Source of the DNA: Sphingobium lactosutens DS20 | Lineage (GTDB): Bacteria > Pseudomonadota > Alphaproteobacteria > Sphingomonadales > Sphingomonadaceae | Length of the DNA: 64,000 bases | Assembly: GCF_000445105.1 (NCBI RefSeq) | Contig: NZ_ATDP01000073.1 | Coordinates: 1-64,000 of the forward strand | Direction: 5' to 3' | In this document: piece after piece, positions 8,882 to 18,333 of the stretch | Layout of the letters: each line of letters starts with the position of its first letter | Position numbering within the stretch: the first letter of the stretch is position 1 | Made by a program: the position numbers and the translations under genes | Notes under the pieces: model-generated | What the model was told of the DNA's origin: nothing | The model's database searches: none | The model's input: only the letters and a program-made list of their open reading frames with translations

Positions 8882-9304
8882 TTACTTGCCGCGGGTGCGC
8901 CGGCGCTTGGTGCCCAGGCCAATCTTCTTCGCCAGATTACGGCGCTGTTCGGCATAATTGGGCGCGACCATCGGATAGTCAGCGGGCAGGTTCCACTTGG
9001 CGCGATAGTCTTCCGGCGTCATCTGATAATGCGTCATCAGGTGGCGCTTGAGCATCTTGAGCTTCTTGCCGTCCTCCAGGCACACTATGTAGTCGGGCTT
9101 GATCGACGCGCGCACCGACACGGCGGGTTCGGGGCGGACTTCAGGCGCTTCGACCGGCTGGTTCAGCGCAGACAGGGCGGCGTGAACATTCTGGATCAGC
9201 GTCGATACATCGGACACCGCAACGCTATTGTTCGAGACATGCGCGGCAACAATATCGGACGTCAGCGTGATAAGCAGTTCGTTCTGCGCAGATTCGGTTT
9301 CCAT
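8882..9304 (-). CDS. MucR/Ros-family transcriptional regulator
   Basis: A 140-residue alphaproteobacterial MucR/Ros regulator, a group that controls exopolysaccharide, motility and cell-cycle genes. ATG 9304 is preferred over a TTG at 9406 because the product then has the family length. The DNA-binding module includes VCLEDGKKLKMLKRHL, then MTPEDYRAKWNLP and DYPMVAPNYAEQR. The second zinc Cys of classical Ros (C-x2-C) is replaced by Asp (CLED), a variant known in some MucR homologues. The C-terminus is basic (TKRRRTRGK). Confidence 0.9.
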   Translation of the reverse strand: METESAQNELLITLTSDIVAAHVSNNSVAVSDVSTLIQNVHAALSALNQPVEAPEVRPEPAVSVRASIKPDYIVCLEDGKKLKMLKRHLMTHYQMTPEDYRAKWNLPADYPMVAPNYAEQRRNLAKKIGLGTKRRRTRGK

Positions 9305-9418
9305 GGTCCTGTTTCCTGCCAATTTATACAGTGATGCGACCCGCCCGACGGAATATTTTTCAGGAGCGGTATTGCGTCGCCTAATGTTCGCGACGGGATT
9401 GTGCAACCGGATATTGCG

Positions 9419-9898
9419 TCAAAGTGCCATATCGATGCGAAAACTTAAGGCGTCATATAATTGACCATCATTGCCGCGATAATAACCTGGACGGCGATGC
9501 ACATATTCGAAGCCAATCTTCTCATAGAGTTGAATGGCGTTATTTGTCGCACGGACTTCGAGATTCATCGAAGTGATGCCGCGTCGCCGCGCGGTGCGTA
9601 AAGTTTCCCGCAGCAACGTTTCACCGATGCCGCGCCCACGCCACAGCGGCGCGACCGCCAGCAACAGCAGTTCGCATTCATCCAGAACCGACCGCACCAG
9701 CGCAAATCCCAGCGGTGACGCATCCAGCCGCGCGACCGTCAACCAAGTGCCGGGCATGATCATCACGCCCGCCAATTGCGGCAGCGTCCAGGCTTCGCCA
9801 AAGGTCGGGTCGAAGGCAGCGGTCATCACGTCCATCGTGTCGGCCATGGCGTTGCGATCAGCGCCTTCATGCAGGTCGAGGGAAAGGCCGGGCATCAT
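9419..9898 (-). CDS. rimI: Ribosomal-protein-alanine acetyltransferase RimI
   Basis: A GNAT acetyltransferase (159 aa) in the RimI position directly after tsaB, with a four-base overlap. The acetyl-CoA pyrophosphate loop is WRGRGIGETLL and the downstream NNAIQLYEKIGFE motif is typical of RimI. The expected substrate is the N-terminal alanine of ribosomal protein S18, though RimI-like enzymes can act more widely. Pairing with tsaB is conserved in many proteobacteria. Confidence 0.87.
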   Translation of the reverse strand: MMPGLSLDLHEGADRNAMADTMDVMTAAFDPTFGEAWTLPQLAGVMIMPGTWLTVARLDASPLGFALVRSVLDECELLLLAVAPLWRGRGIGETLLRETLRTARRRGITSMNLEVRATNNAIQLYEKIGFEYVHRRPGYYRGNDGQLYDALSFRIDMAL

Positions 9899-10521
9899 GG
9901 CAAGGCCCGCTCCGCCATCGTCTTCGCATCCGCCCCGCGACCATAAATGGGGGAAGGCGACAGGCCGGGGAGCGTTTCAATCAACGGCCATGCGCCGGCG
10001 TCGGGATAAAGGGTGATCGCGGTGCCGGTGCCGCGTTCGGTCACCAGCGCTTCGGCGCCTGTGCCATAGATGACAGGGGTATCGATTTGACGCGCCAGAT
10101 CCGCAATCGGGGTCGAACGGATGGCGCCATGCTCCGTGCGGCCATCGGCACCAAAGCCTTGCCAGAATAATTCGCCATGTCCGCCGGTGATCGTCACGAT
10201 CAAGGGGCCGTCGCCATGGTCGATCGCCGCCTGGGCTGCGATGATAGACGGCGCGCTGAAGCCTTGGAGCGGAACGTTCCAGGCCAGCGCCAGGGCGCGC
10301 GCCGCCGCAATGCCGATCCGCACGCCCGTGAAGCTGCCCGGGCCGACGTCGACCGCGATTGCATCGGCGCGTCCTCCGTCCGGCAGGGCGGCGATCGCCG
10401 GCAGCAATGCTTCGGCATGACCGCGCCCGACAATGTCATGAAAGCGCCCGATCGGCGTGCCGTCCTCCAGCAACGCCACGGACAGGGCCTGTGTCGCAGT
10501 GTCGATCACCAGCAGGCGCAA
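9895..10521 (-). CDS. tsaB: tRNA threonylcarbamoyladenosine protein TsaB
   Basis: TsaB (YeaZ) is the scaffold partner of TsaD in making t6A37 on ANN-decoding tRNAs. The 208-residue protein has the ASKHA-fold start LLVIDTATQALSVALLEDG and the family block VDVGPGSFTGVRIGIAAARAL. The start is TTG at 10521, supported by a GGGAG ribosome-binding site eight bases upstream; no upstream ATG fits. It is translationally coupled to rimI. Confidence 0.9.
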   Translation of the reverse strand: MRLLVIDTATQALSVALLEDGTPIGRFHDIVGRGHAEALLPAIAALPDGGRADAIAVDVGPGSFTGVRIGIAAARALALAWNVPLQGFSAPSIIAAQAAIDHGDGPLIVTITGGHGELFWQGFGADGRTEHGAIRSTPIADLARQIDTPVIYGTGAEALVTERGTGTAITLYPDAGAWPLIETLPGLSPSPIYGRGADAKTMAERALP

Positions 10522-10607
10522 GAAATACTCCCGTTCAGCGTCCGCCAGATGCGGAGTCGCGTAGCGGTTAGTCGATCAGCGTCGATTTGCCAAATAAGCT
10601 TGTGGGA

Positions 10608-11183
10608 TCAGACCGCCCGCACTTCGGTGACTTCTGGCACATAATGTTTGAGCAACTGTTCGATGCCGTTCTTGAGCGTCGCCGAGGAAGATGGACAGCC
10701 CGCGCAAGCGCCCTGCATCTTCAGGTACACCGTGCCCTTGTCAAAGCCGCGATAGATGATGTCGCCACCATCGTTGGCGACGGCCGGCCGCACGCGCGTG
10801 TCGATCAGTTCGCGGATCTGATCGACGATTTCGGCATCTTCGGGATTTTCCGCAAACGCATCCTCATCGGCCGGGACGTGAATGTCGCCAGCCGATCCCG
10901 CTGCAAACAGCGGCATGTTCGCCGAGAAATGTTCAAGGAGGATCGAAAGCACATCGGGCTTGACGTCGCGCCAGTCGGATCCTTCGCCGACGGTGACGGA
11001 GATGAAGTCGCCGCCGAAGAAGACGCCGGTAACGTCGCCCAACGCGAAAAGCGCACTCGCAAGCGGTGAGGCTTCCGCTTCCTCAGGCGAAGCGAAATCC
11101 CGCGTGCCAGCGCCCATGACGACACGGCCGGGAAGGAATTTGACGGTCGCCGGGTTAGGCGTCGGTTCAGTCTCGATCAGCAT
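10608..11183 (-). CDS. nfuA: NfuA-type Fe-S cluster carrier
   Basis: An Fe-S scaffold/carrier of 191 residues: an N-terminal Nfu_N domain (MLIETEPTPNPATVKF) and a C-terminal NifU domain with the cluster-binding CxxC in GACAGCPSS. The ATG at 11183 gives the conserved N-terminus; a longer upstream frame has no family similarity. The gene is divergent from the PNPOx-like gene at 11277, so both promoters lie in 11184-11276. Confidence 0.92.
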   Translation of the reverse strand: MLIETEPTPNPATVKFLPGRVVMGAGTRDFASPEEAEASPLASALFALGDVTGVFFGGDFISVTVGEGSDWRDVKPDVLSILLEHFSANMPLFAAGSAGDIHVPADEDAFAENPEDAEIVDQIRELIDTRVRPAVANDGGDIIYRGFDKGTVYLKMQGACAGCPSSSATLKNGIEQLLKHYVPEVTEVRAV

Positions 11184-11276
11184 CACGCGCATGTGGCGAT
11201 TTGCCGCACCAAGATCAACCCATCGGAACTTCGCTCGCGACCGTTGATTGAGTGTGGCAAATAGCAAGGAGACGCG

Positions 11277-11750
11277 ATGATGAGCACCGAAACGGAAATC
11301 CGCGAACGCTTCTGGAAAGAATTGTCGGAAAGCCCTTTTCTGATGGTCGGCCTGCAAGGGTCGCAGGAGCATAATCTGCCGATGACCGCGCAGCTGGACC
11401 CGGAGGCCAATCATTGCTTCTGGTTCTATACGACCAAGGATAATCGTCTGGCCCCCGGGGGTCCGGCCATGGCGCAATATGCGTCCAAGGACCATGACCT
11501 GTTCGCCTGCATCGACGGGACATTGGCCCCGGAAACCGATCCTGCCATCATCGATCGCTATTGGTCCAAGCAGGTCGAGGCCTGGTATCCGCAGGGGCGC
11601 AACGATCCGAATCTTCTGATGCTGCGATTTGATCTCAACACCGCCGAAATCTGGCGCGCGGAAATGTCTATCAAGGGCGTCTTTAAGATGATGTTTGGCG
11701 GAGACGTTCGCTCCGAGATGAAGGGCAAGCACGCCGAAGTCTCGCTCTGA
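11277..11750 (+). CDS. PNPOx-like general stress protein
   Basis: A 157-residue split-barrel protein of the pyridoxamine-5'-phosphate-oxidase-like superfamily, close to 'general stress protein 26'-type proteins. Such proteins usually bind flavin or related cofactors, but the substrate is unknown. Recognisable segments are ERFWKELSESPFLMVG, CFWFYTTKDN and a conserved W near the middle. A strong ribosome-binding site (AAGGAGA) precedes the ATG. A rho-independent terminator follows at once. Confidence 0.78.
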   Translation: MMSTETEIRERFWKELSESPFLMVGLQGSQEHNLPMTAQLDPEANHCFWFYTTKDNRLAPGGPAMAQYASKDHDLFACIDGTLAPETDPAIIDRYWSKQVEAWYPQGRNDPNLLMLRFDLNTAEIWRAEMSIKGVFKMMFGGDVRSEMKGKHAEVSL

Positions 11751-11770
11751 TTCGATATAGAACTGCGTGA

Positions 11771-11802
11771 GCGGCCACCGGATGGGTGGCCGCTTGCTTT
11801 TT
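11771..11802 (+). terminator. Rho-independent terminator after the PNPOx-like gene
   Basis: A perfect 9-bp stem (GCGGCCACC / GGTGGCCGC) with a five-base loop, followed by a T-rich run (TTGCTTTTTG). It lies 20 bases past the stop of the upstream gene. Confidence 0.85.
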
Positions 11803-12032
11803 GCCCGTGATGCGGGCATATGCGCTGCGGCGCAGCAACCGGCTCTCACAGGCCCATAGCGATTGGCAGCGTGATCGTCCCCGATACTCAACGAGTGAGA
11901 GGGGACCGGCCAATGACCAGCCTGCGCCAAGCTTTGAGGCTTCCCTTTTCACGCGGGTCGTTTCGTAACCCGCCTCGCGCCCTCTCTGTGACAGTCACGG
12001 ACGGTCGGCGCTGGCCGATATGTGAGACTATC

Positions 12033-13412
12033 ATGGAATTTACCGATCTGGGCTTGTCCGAGCCGATCCTGAAGGCGCTTGCCGCCAAGAAATACACGTC
12101 CCCCACGCCCATTCAGCAAAAGGCTGTTCCGGTCCTGCTGGAGGGCCATGACCTGTGTGGCATTGCACAGACCGGCACTGGCAAAACAGCGGCCTTCGCA
12201 CTGCCCAGCCTGGACTATTTCGCCCGCCATCCCAAGCCGACGCCCGTGCGCGGCTGCCGGATGCTGGTGCTGTCGCCGACGCGCGAGCTTGCCGCACAGA
12301 TCGCGCAGAGCTTTCGCGATTATGGCCGCTTCCTCAAGTTGAGCGTCGAAACGGTGTTCGGCGGCGTGCCGATCAACCGCCAGATCAAGGCGCTGAGCCA
12401 GGGCGTCGACATCGTCGTGGCGACGCCGGGCCGCTTGCTCGACCTCATCGACCAGCGCTGCTTCACCATCAAGGATACCGAAATCTTCGTCCTCGACGAA
12501 GCGGACCAGATGATGGACATGGGCTTCATCCATCCGTTGAAGCGCATTGCCAAGCTGCTGCCGACCAATCGGCAGAACCTCTTTTTCTCCGCTACCATGC
12601 CCAAGGAAATCGAGGCGCTGGCCGGCCAGTTTCTGAACGATCCGGTGAAGGTCAGCGTCGCGCCGCAATCGACGACGGCCGAGCGGGTGCGCCAGCAGGC
12701 GACTTTCGTCAATCAGGCGGAAAAGCAGGCGCTGCTGCACATCGTGCTCAAAACCGAGGATATTGATCGTGCGTTGATTTTCACGCGCACCAAACATGGC
12801 GCCGATCGCGTCGTGCGTTTTCTGGAAGGGGCAGGCATCGACGCCTTCGCCATCCATGGCAATAAGAGCCAGGGCCAGCGCACCACCGCCTTGCAGGCCT
12901 TCCGCCAGGGCAAGGTCAAATTGCTGGTCGCGACTGACATCGCTGCGCGTGGTATCGACGTGTCCGGTGTCAGCCACGTCATCAACTTCGAGATTCCCAA
13001 TGTGCCCGAACAATATGTTCACCGCATCGGCCGTACGGCGCGGGCAGGGGCCGAAGGCGTGGCGATCAGCTTCGTCGCCGATGATGAGCGGCCCTATCTC
13101 AAGGCGATCGAGCGTGCGACGCGGGTAAAACTGGATGTCACGCCGCTGCCGGAGAATTTCCTGGAAGCCGTGCGTAACCTGCCCAAGCCCGCGCCACAGC
13201 GCAAGGGGCCGAGCCAGAGCCCGTCGCAGCAGGCGAAGCGCGCCGAAGGGCAGCGCCGCTATCAGGACCAGCAGAAAGCGCAGCGCGGCACGCCCGACAA
13301 GGCGCATCGGGGTGACGGGGATGGCGCGGGCGCCAGAAAGCCCTTCCGCCGGCGTCGGCGCGGCGCGGTTGGTGCGTACAAGGGCGCGGTGCAACGGACC
13401 GGCGCGCGCTAA
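12033..13412 (+). CDS. rhlE: DEAD-box RNA helicase (RhlE type)
   Basis: An ATP-dependent RNA helicase of 459 residues. The ATG at 12033 (MEFTDLGLSEPILKAL) matches the family; the frame extends upstream without similarity. In order: Q motif (TSPTPIQ), motif I AQTGTGKTA, PTRELAAQ, TPGRLLDL, DEAD, SAT, then the second RecA domain with ATDIAARGIDV and HRIGRTARAG. The C-terminal ~80 residues are Arg/Lys/Gln-rich and disordered, as in RhlE. A role in rRNA or mRNA remodelling is expected. Confidence 0.93.
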   Translation: MEFTDLGLSEPILKALAAKKYTSPTPIQQKAVPVLLEGHDLCGIAQTGTGKTAAFALPSLDYFARHPKPTPVRGCRMLVLSPTRELAAQIAQSFRDYGRFLKLSVETVFGGVPINRQIKALSQGVDIVVATPGRLLDLIDQRCFTIKDTEIFVLDEADQMMDMGFIHPLKRIAKLLPTNRQNLFFSATMPKEIEALAGQFLNDPVKVSVAPQSTTAERVRQQATFVNQAEKQALLHIVLKTEDIDRALIFTRTKHGADRVVRFLEGAGIDAFAIHGNKSQGQRTTALQAFRQGKVKLLVATDIAARGIDVSGVSHVINFEIPNVPEQYVHRIGRTARAGAEGVAISFVADDERPYLKAIERATRVKLDVTPLPENFLEAVRNLPKPAPQRKGPSQSPSQQAKRAEGQRRYQDQQKAQRGTPDKAHRGDGDGAGARKPFRRRRRGAVGAYKGAVQRTGAR

Positions 13413-13423
13413 ACAGCAAGGAA

Positions 13424-13466
13424 AGGAAGGGAGGCGGCGCTCAGTCGCCTCCCTTTCCTGATTTTG
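13424..13466 (+). terminator. Rho-independent terminator after rhlE
   Basis: Arms AGGAAGGGAGGCG and CGCCTCCCTTTCCT pair with one bulged base around a short loop, followed by GATTTTG. Eleven bases separate it from the rhlE stop. Confidence 0.75.
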
Positions 13467-13507
13467 TCAGTGGTGGTTCAGGAAAAGGGCGCTAGGTTCG
13501 TCCGCCT

Positions 13508-16399
13508 ATGCGTTTTTCCTCCCGCCGTTCGGCCGCCTCGCTCCTCATCCTCTCCCTGTTGCTGTCCGGCGCGCCGCAATCGCTGGCCGCTCCAGCGCAG
13601 CGGCCTGCGGCTCCGGTCAATCAGGATGCGGGCAAGGCGCAGGTTCGCCCTTGGCTGTATGAAAATAGCGATGTACCGATTGACGCCGCATGGCGGTTCG
13701 GCACGCTACCCAACGGATTGCGCTATGCTGTCCGGCGCAATGGCGTTCCGCCGGGGCAGGTATCGATCCGTCTACGGATGGATGTCGGCTCGCTCATGGA
13801 GCGCGAGGATGAGCAGGGTTACGCCCATTATATGGAGCACCTGACCATGCGCGGTTCGCGCCATGTGCCCGATGGCGAATCCAAGCGCATCTGGCAGCGG
13901 CTGGGCGTCACCTTCGGCAGCGACAGCAACGCGCAGACCACGCCCACGGGCACGACCTATGCCCTCGACCTGCCGCAGGCGACGCAGGCCAGTTTGAGCG
14001 AAAGCATGAAGATATTGGCCGGCATGATGGCCGAGCCCAATATCAACGAGACATCGGTCGATGCCGAGCGCGCGGTGGTGCTGGCCGAGAAGCGCGAGAG
14101 CGATGGCCCGCAAAGCCGCATTTCCGACGCCAACCGACTGCATTTCTTTGCCGGTCAGCCTTTGGCGGAACATGCGCCGATCGGCACGGTGGAGACGCTG
14201 AAGGCCGCTACGCCTGCGAAAATGGAAGCATTCCATCAACGCTGGTATCGGCCCGAAAACACCGTGATCGCGATTTCGGGGGATATTGATCCGGCGCTTG
14301 CCGAACAGCTGATCAAGGATAATTTCGCCGGCTGGAACCCGACCGGGAAAGGCGCGAACATCCCCGACTTTGGCGCGCCCGATCCGAAGGCGCCAGCGAC
14401 GCGCGTATTTGTCGAACCCGGCGTGCCGGTCAGCCTGACCATGGCCTGGCTGCGGCCCTGGACCCCGCATGCCGACACCATCGTTTATAACCAGGACAAG
14501 CTGACCGACATGCTGGCGTTGCAGATCGTCAGCCGGCGGCTGGAACGGGCGGCCCGCAGCGGTGGCAGCTTCCTGCAAGCCAGCGTCGAGCAGCAAGATG
14601 TCAGCCGGTCCGCCGACGGCACCTTCGTCTCGATCATGCCTAGCAATGATGATTGGCAAAAGCCCCTGCGCGACGTGCGGGCGATCATCGAGGACGCCAA
14701 GGCCGCGCCCCCCAGCCAGGCAGAGATCGACCGCGAATATGCGCAGATGGATACCGCGCTCGCGATCCAGGTCGAAAATGCGCCGACAGAAGCGGGAGCC
14801 AAGCAAGCGACTGACCTGGTGAGCGCCGTCGATATTCGCGAAACGACGGTCAGTCCGCAGGCGGCGGTGGAGATATTCCGGGCCGGCAAACCAGCGATGA
14901 CCCCGCAGAAGATACTCGATTCCACGCGGCGTCTGTTTTCCGCGGGGGTGTTCCGGGCAATGCTGGTGACGAGCAAGGTCGAGCCGGGGCAGGACGAACG
15001 ACTGGCCGCTGCCCTTGCCGCGCCGGTCAAGGCCGCCACCGACGCGCGGCTTTCGGACAAGCCCGTTACGATGTCTGACCTGCCCAACCTGGGTACGCCG
15101 GGGACAGTGGTATCGCGGATGCAGGTCGGTTTGCCGGGCATGGAGACGATCACCTTCTCCAACGGGGTGAAGCTGGTGCTGTTCGCCAATGACGCCGAAC
15201 CGGAAAAAGTACGGATCAATGTCCGCTTCGGCCATGGTCAGCAGGCCTTTTCGCCGGTGAAGCCGGTGCCCAGCTGGGCCGGCGGCTATGCACTGATGGC
15301 GAGCGGCATCGGCGATCTGGGCCAGAGTGAGCTGGACGAGCTGATGATCGGCCGCCGCATGGGGATGGATTTCGACACCGACGACGACGCCTTTGAAATG
15401 CAGGCGGTGACGCGGCCGGCGGACTATAAGGATCAACTGCGGCTGTTTGCCGCCAAGCTGGCCAAGCCCGGCTGGGACCCGGCCCCGATCGCACGGGTCA
15501 AGACCGGTGCGATGGTCGCTTATGACGCCATGTCCCGCGCGCCGGACTCGGTGCTGGGGCGTGATCTCAACTGGTTGCTGCATGACAAGGATGTGCGCTT
15601 CCGCACGCCGTCGCGCGCGGAGATTGACGCTCTGACGCCGGAATCCTTCCGCGCGACATGGGCGCCGGTGCTGGCTTCGGGACCGATCGAAATTCAGCTG
15701 TTCGGGCATGTCGACGCTGATGATGCGATCAAGGCGGTCGCCGCCACATTTGGCGCATTGCCCCCACGGGCCGACACGCCGGTCCCGGCCGCGAACAAGG
15801 CGATGCGCTTTCCCGCTCATGTCGAAAAGCCCGTGGTGTTACGGCACAAGGGCGACAAGGATCAGGCCGCCGCCGTCATGGCCTGGCCCACTGCTGGCGG
15901 TTTTGCCTTGCAGCAGGAAGGGCGCCAGCTGGAAATATTGACGCAGATCTTTAACGACCGCCTGTTCGACAAGCTGCGGTCGACGGAAGGCGCGGTCTAT
16001 TCACCCAGTGTCCAGAATAACTGGCCATTTTCCTATGATAGTGGCGGATATATATTGGTTACAAGCCAGGTGCGGCCCGACCGGATCAGCTATTTTTACG
16101 ATGCGGTGAAGGCGACGGCGGCCGATCTGGCGGCCAATCCCGTCAGCGCCGATGAACTTCAGCGCACGGTTGCGCCAATGCAGCAATTGCTGATGCGCGC
16201 GAGCACGGGCAACGCCTTCTGGATGAACCAGATGGAAGGGGCGACGCATGATCCGCGCTATGTCCAGGCCATGCAAAATATGGGTAAGGACATGCTGAGC
16301 GTCACGCCGGCGCAATTGCAGGCGCTCGCCGCCAAATATTTGGTTTCTGCCAAAAGCTGGTCGGCGATCGTGCTACCCGAAGGCGTGGCCGCCAAATAA
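13508..16399 (+). CDS. M16-family zinc metallopeptidase, exported
   Basis: A 963-residue pitrilysin/insulinase-type peptidase. A signal peptide (basic start, LLILSLLLSGAPQSLAA) predicts periplasmic export. The active-site zinc motif is HYMEH (residues 107-111), the inverted HxxEH of M16 enzymes, with a downstream Glu in VDAERAVVLAEKRE as the third ligand. The second, inactive M16 half begins near residue 545. The length fits single-chain two-repeat members. The substrate is unknown. It is flanked by its own promoter region and is monocistronic by spacing. Confidence 0.9.
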   Translation: MRFSSRRSAASLLILSLLLSGAPQSLAAPAQRPAAPVNQDAGKAQVRPWLYENSDVPIDAAWRFGTLPNGLRYAVRRNGVPPGQVSIRLRMDVGSLMEREDEQGYAHYMEHLTMRGSRHVPDGESKRIWQRLGVTFGSDSNAQTTPTGTTYALDLPQATQASLSESMKILAGMMAEPNINETSVDAERAVVLAEKRESDGPQSRISDANRLHFFAGQPLAEHAPIGTVETLKAATPAKMEAFHQRWYRPENTVIAISGDIDPALAEQLIKDNFAGWNPTGKGANIPDFGAPDPKAPATRVFVEPGVPVSLTMAWLRPWTPHADTIVYNQDKLTDMLALQIVSRRLERAARSGGSFLQASVEQQDVSRSADGTFVSIMPSNDDWQKPLRDVRAIIEDAKAAPPSQAEIDREYAQMDTALAIQVENAPTEAGAKQATDLVSAVDIRETTVSPQAAVEIFRAGKPAMTPQKILDSTRRLFSAGVFRAMLVTSKVEPGQDERLAAALAAPVKAATDARLSDKPVTMSDLPNLGTPGTVVSRMQVGLPGMETITFSNGVKLVLFANDAEPEKVRINVRFGHGQQAFSPVKPVPSWAGGYALMASGIGDLGQSELDELMIGRRMGMDFDTDDDAFEMQAVTRPADYKDQLRLFAAKLAKPGWDPAPIARVKTGAMVAYDAMSRAPDSVLGRDLNWLLHDKDVRFRTPSRAEIDALTPESFRATWAPVLASGPIEIQLFGHVDADDAIKAVAATFGALPPRADTPVPAANKAMRFPAHVEKPVVLRHKGDKDQAAAVMAWPTAGGFALQQEGRQLEILTQIFNDRLFDKLRSTEGAVYSPSVQNNWPFSYDSGGYILVTSQVRPDRISYFYDAVKATAADLAANPVSADELQRTVAPMQQLLMRASTGNAFWMNQMEGATHDPRYVQAMQNMGKDMLSVTPAQLQALAAKYLVSAKSWSAIVLPEGVAAK

Positions 16400-16496
16400 G
16401 GGATCATTTGCGGCTTTTTTCTTGCCCCTGAACGGGCCGGACGACTAGGCGGCGGCTTTGGCAGCGTAGGGCAGGGGCAATGAAGGGCGGACGGCG

Positions 16497-17621
16497 TTGA
16501 GCGTACGGGTGATCCTGTCGGTGGAAGCGCTGGAGCCGCGCCTTTCGGGTATAGGCCGCTATAGCTGGGAACTGGCGCAGCGATTGCCGTTGATCAAGGA
16601 TGTCGAAAGCGTTCGCTATTATCGCAATGGTCAGTGGATCACCGATCCTGGATTGCTGCTGACCGATGGCCGGCAACCCCTTTGGGGCAACAAGCCGTTG
16701 CGATGGCTGCGCAAGCGCAATCAATGGGCCGTTCGGTTGAAGCAGGCGGCAACGATGCGCAGCCACCTGTTCCACGGACCCAATTACTTCCTGCCGCCCG
16801 CTGGGGAGGGGGGCGTCATCACCGTGCATGACCTGTCGGTGTTTCGCTATGCCGAAACGCATCCGCCCGAGCGGCTGGCGCAGTTTGAGCGCTATTTTCG
16901 TCTGTCTGTCGACCGCGCCGCGCATATCATCACGGATAGCGAGACGACGCGCCGGGAAGTCGCCCATTTCCTGGGTTTTGACCTGTCGCGCATTACCGCA
17001 GTACCGCTTGCAGCCAGTCCGGCATTTCAGCCGCGCACCGCTGATAAGATTGGCGCGACGTTGGCGCATTACGGCCTGGCGCCACAAGGCTATGCACTTT
17101 GCGTGTCGACCGTTGAACCGCGCAAGCGCATCACGGAATTGCTGCACGCCTGGAAAAACCTGCCCATAGCCGTGCGCGACCGGTGGCCGCTGATGGTAAC
17201 GGGTGGATCGGGGTGGCTGAGCGACGCCGTCCGCGATTTAATGGACAAGGGCGCGCGCGAAGGGTGGGTGCGATATCTGGGCTTCGTGCCGGAACAGGAT
17301 TTACCGTTGCTCTACGCCGGCGCTGCCCTGTTCGTGTATCCATCGGTCTATGAAGGGTTCGGCCTGCCGCCAGTCGAGGCGATGGCCAGTGGTGTGCCCG
17401 TCGTCGTATCCAACGCATCCTGCCTGCCCGAAGTCACCGGCGGTGCTGCGATGTTGGTCGAGCCGGAGGATATTGCCGGATTTTCGGCGGCGCTTGTTCG
17501 GGCTTTGGAGGATGACGATTGGCGGCAGAACGCTATACGCGGGGGGCTGGCGGTTGCCGGTCGCTATAGCTGGGACAGGTGCGCGCAGGAAACAGTGGAG
17601 GTGTATCGCTCCTTGCGTTGA
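16497..17621 (+). CDS. Glycosyltransferase family 4 (GT-B) enzyme
   Basis: A 374-residue GT-B glycosyltransferase of the GT4/GT1-like group. The C-terminal domain has the usual VSTVEPRKRITELL, LGFVPEQDLPLLYAGA and PSVYEGFGLPPVEAMASG blocks, the last containing the EX7E sugar-nucleotide motif. The N-terminal half has HDLSVFRYAETHP. The start is an inferred TTG at 16497; no ATG fits. The acceptor is unknown; cell-surface polysaccharide is likely. Confidence 0.85.
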   Translation: MSVRVILSVEALEPRLSGIGRYSWELAQRLPLIKDVESVRYYRNGQWITDPGLLLTDGRQPLWGNKPLRWLRKRNQWAVRLKQAATMRSHLFHGPNYFLPPAGEGGVITVHDLSVFRYAETHPPERLAQFERYFRLSVDRAAHIITDSETTRREVAHFLGFDLSRITAVPLAASPAFQPRTADKIGATLAHYGLAPQGYALCVSTVEPRKRITELLHAWKNLPIAVRDRWPLMVTGGSGWLSDAVRDLMDKGAREGWVRYLGFVPEQDLPLLYAGAALFVYPSVYEGFGLPPVEAMASGVPVVVSNASCLPEVTGGAAMLVEPEDIAGFSAALVRALEDDDWRQNAIRGGLAVAGRYSWDRCAQETVEVYRSLR

Positions 17622-17628
17622 GCGATCG

Positions 17629-18216
17629 TCAGCGTATTGCCTTTAACCCCGCGACGATCATCTGCGCCGCTCGCTTTGCGGCAATGACGGCGGGAAGCTT
17701 TGGCCGCGACAATGTGCGATGGCCCAGCCCGAACATGCACGCCAAAAGCAATTCTTCCGCCGCGTCTAGCGCTTCTCCAGTCAAGTCGGGATTCGCGACA
17801 CAGGCGAAGTCACGCAACACGACGCGAAATCCAAGGCACAGCTGGCCAATCATTCCACCGACCGCTTCGTTACGAAAGGCTTCGGCCAGGATCTCGAACG
17901 ACAGCGCTTCATCTTTTTCGTCGGTGCTGTGAAGCAGCATGGCTTCAAAGGCCTGTTCGACTGACAGCTCCTTCGCGTCGAGGCGGGAGCGAAGAATGGT
18001 CATTTGGGCGGTCCACGCGTCCGAATCGACGCGCACCAGCGCCTCGATCACGTCTTCCTTGCCCTTGAACAGGCGATAGATTTGTCCAACGGAAACCTGA
18101 GCGGCGCTGGCCAGCTGGGCCATGGAGGTCTGATGGAAGCCCTTGCTTGAAAAAAGCGAGCGCGCGGCGGTCAAGATCCGCGCACGTCCATCGACTTCAT
18201 GCTGCACTGCACTCAT
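17629..18216 (-). CDS. TetR-family repressor of the RND operon
   Basis: A 195-residue TetR-type regulator starting at ATG 18216. The N-terminal helix-turn-helix is evident (ILTAARSLFSSKGFHQTSM, then VSVGQIYRLFKGKEDVI). The C-terminal ligand-binding part is unlike named efflux repressors. It is divergent from the RND efflux operon, with a perfect palindrome between them, so local repression of the pump and of itself is inferred. The inducing compound cannot be read from the sequence. Confidence 0.87.
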   Translation of the reverse strand: MSAVQHEVDGRARILTAARSLFSSKGFHQTSMAQLASAAQVSVGQIYRLFKGKEDVIEALVRVDSDAWTAQMTILRSRLDAKELSVEQAFEAMLLHSTDEKDEALSFEILAEAFRNEAVGGMIGQLCLGFRVVLRDFACVANPDLTGEALDAAEELLLACMFGLGHRTLSRPKLPAVIAAKRAAQMIVAGLKAIR

Positions 18217-18280
18217 TTCTACCCCCAATGGCTTTTTTGAGCCTTGAACTTTCTGTGGCATGATCCTACCTGCGCAGCAA

Positions 18281-18302
18281 GCGGAATGAACGTTCATTCC
18301 GC
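18281..18302. promoter_or_regulatory. Palindromic operator in the TetR/RND intergenic region
   Basis: A perfect 22-bp palindrome with half-site GCGGAATGAAC. It lies 65 bases upstream of the regulator start and 32 bases upstream of the adaptor ATG. Size and placement fit a TetR-family operator that controls both transcripts. Confidence 0.8.
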
Positions 18303-18333
18303 CATCGGGTTTCAGGCAAAACGGATTCAGGCG

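Noticed and set aside
11184..11930. Long upstream extension of nfuA
   Set aside because: It runs antisense through the PNPOx-like gene. The Nfu family N-terminus begins at 11183.
13772..15820. 682-codon minus-strand open frame opposite the M16 peptidase
   Set aside because: Antisense shadow. It is His/Arg-rich without domains, while the plus strand is a clear peptidase.
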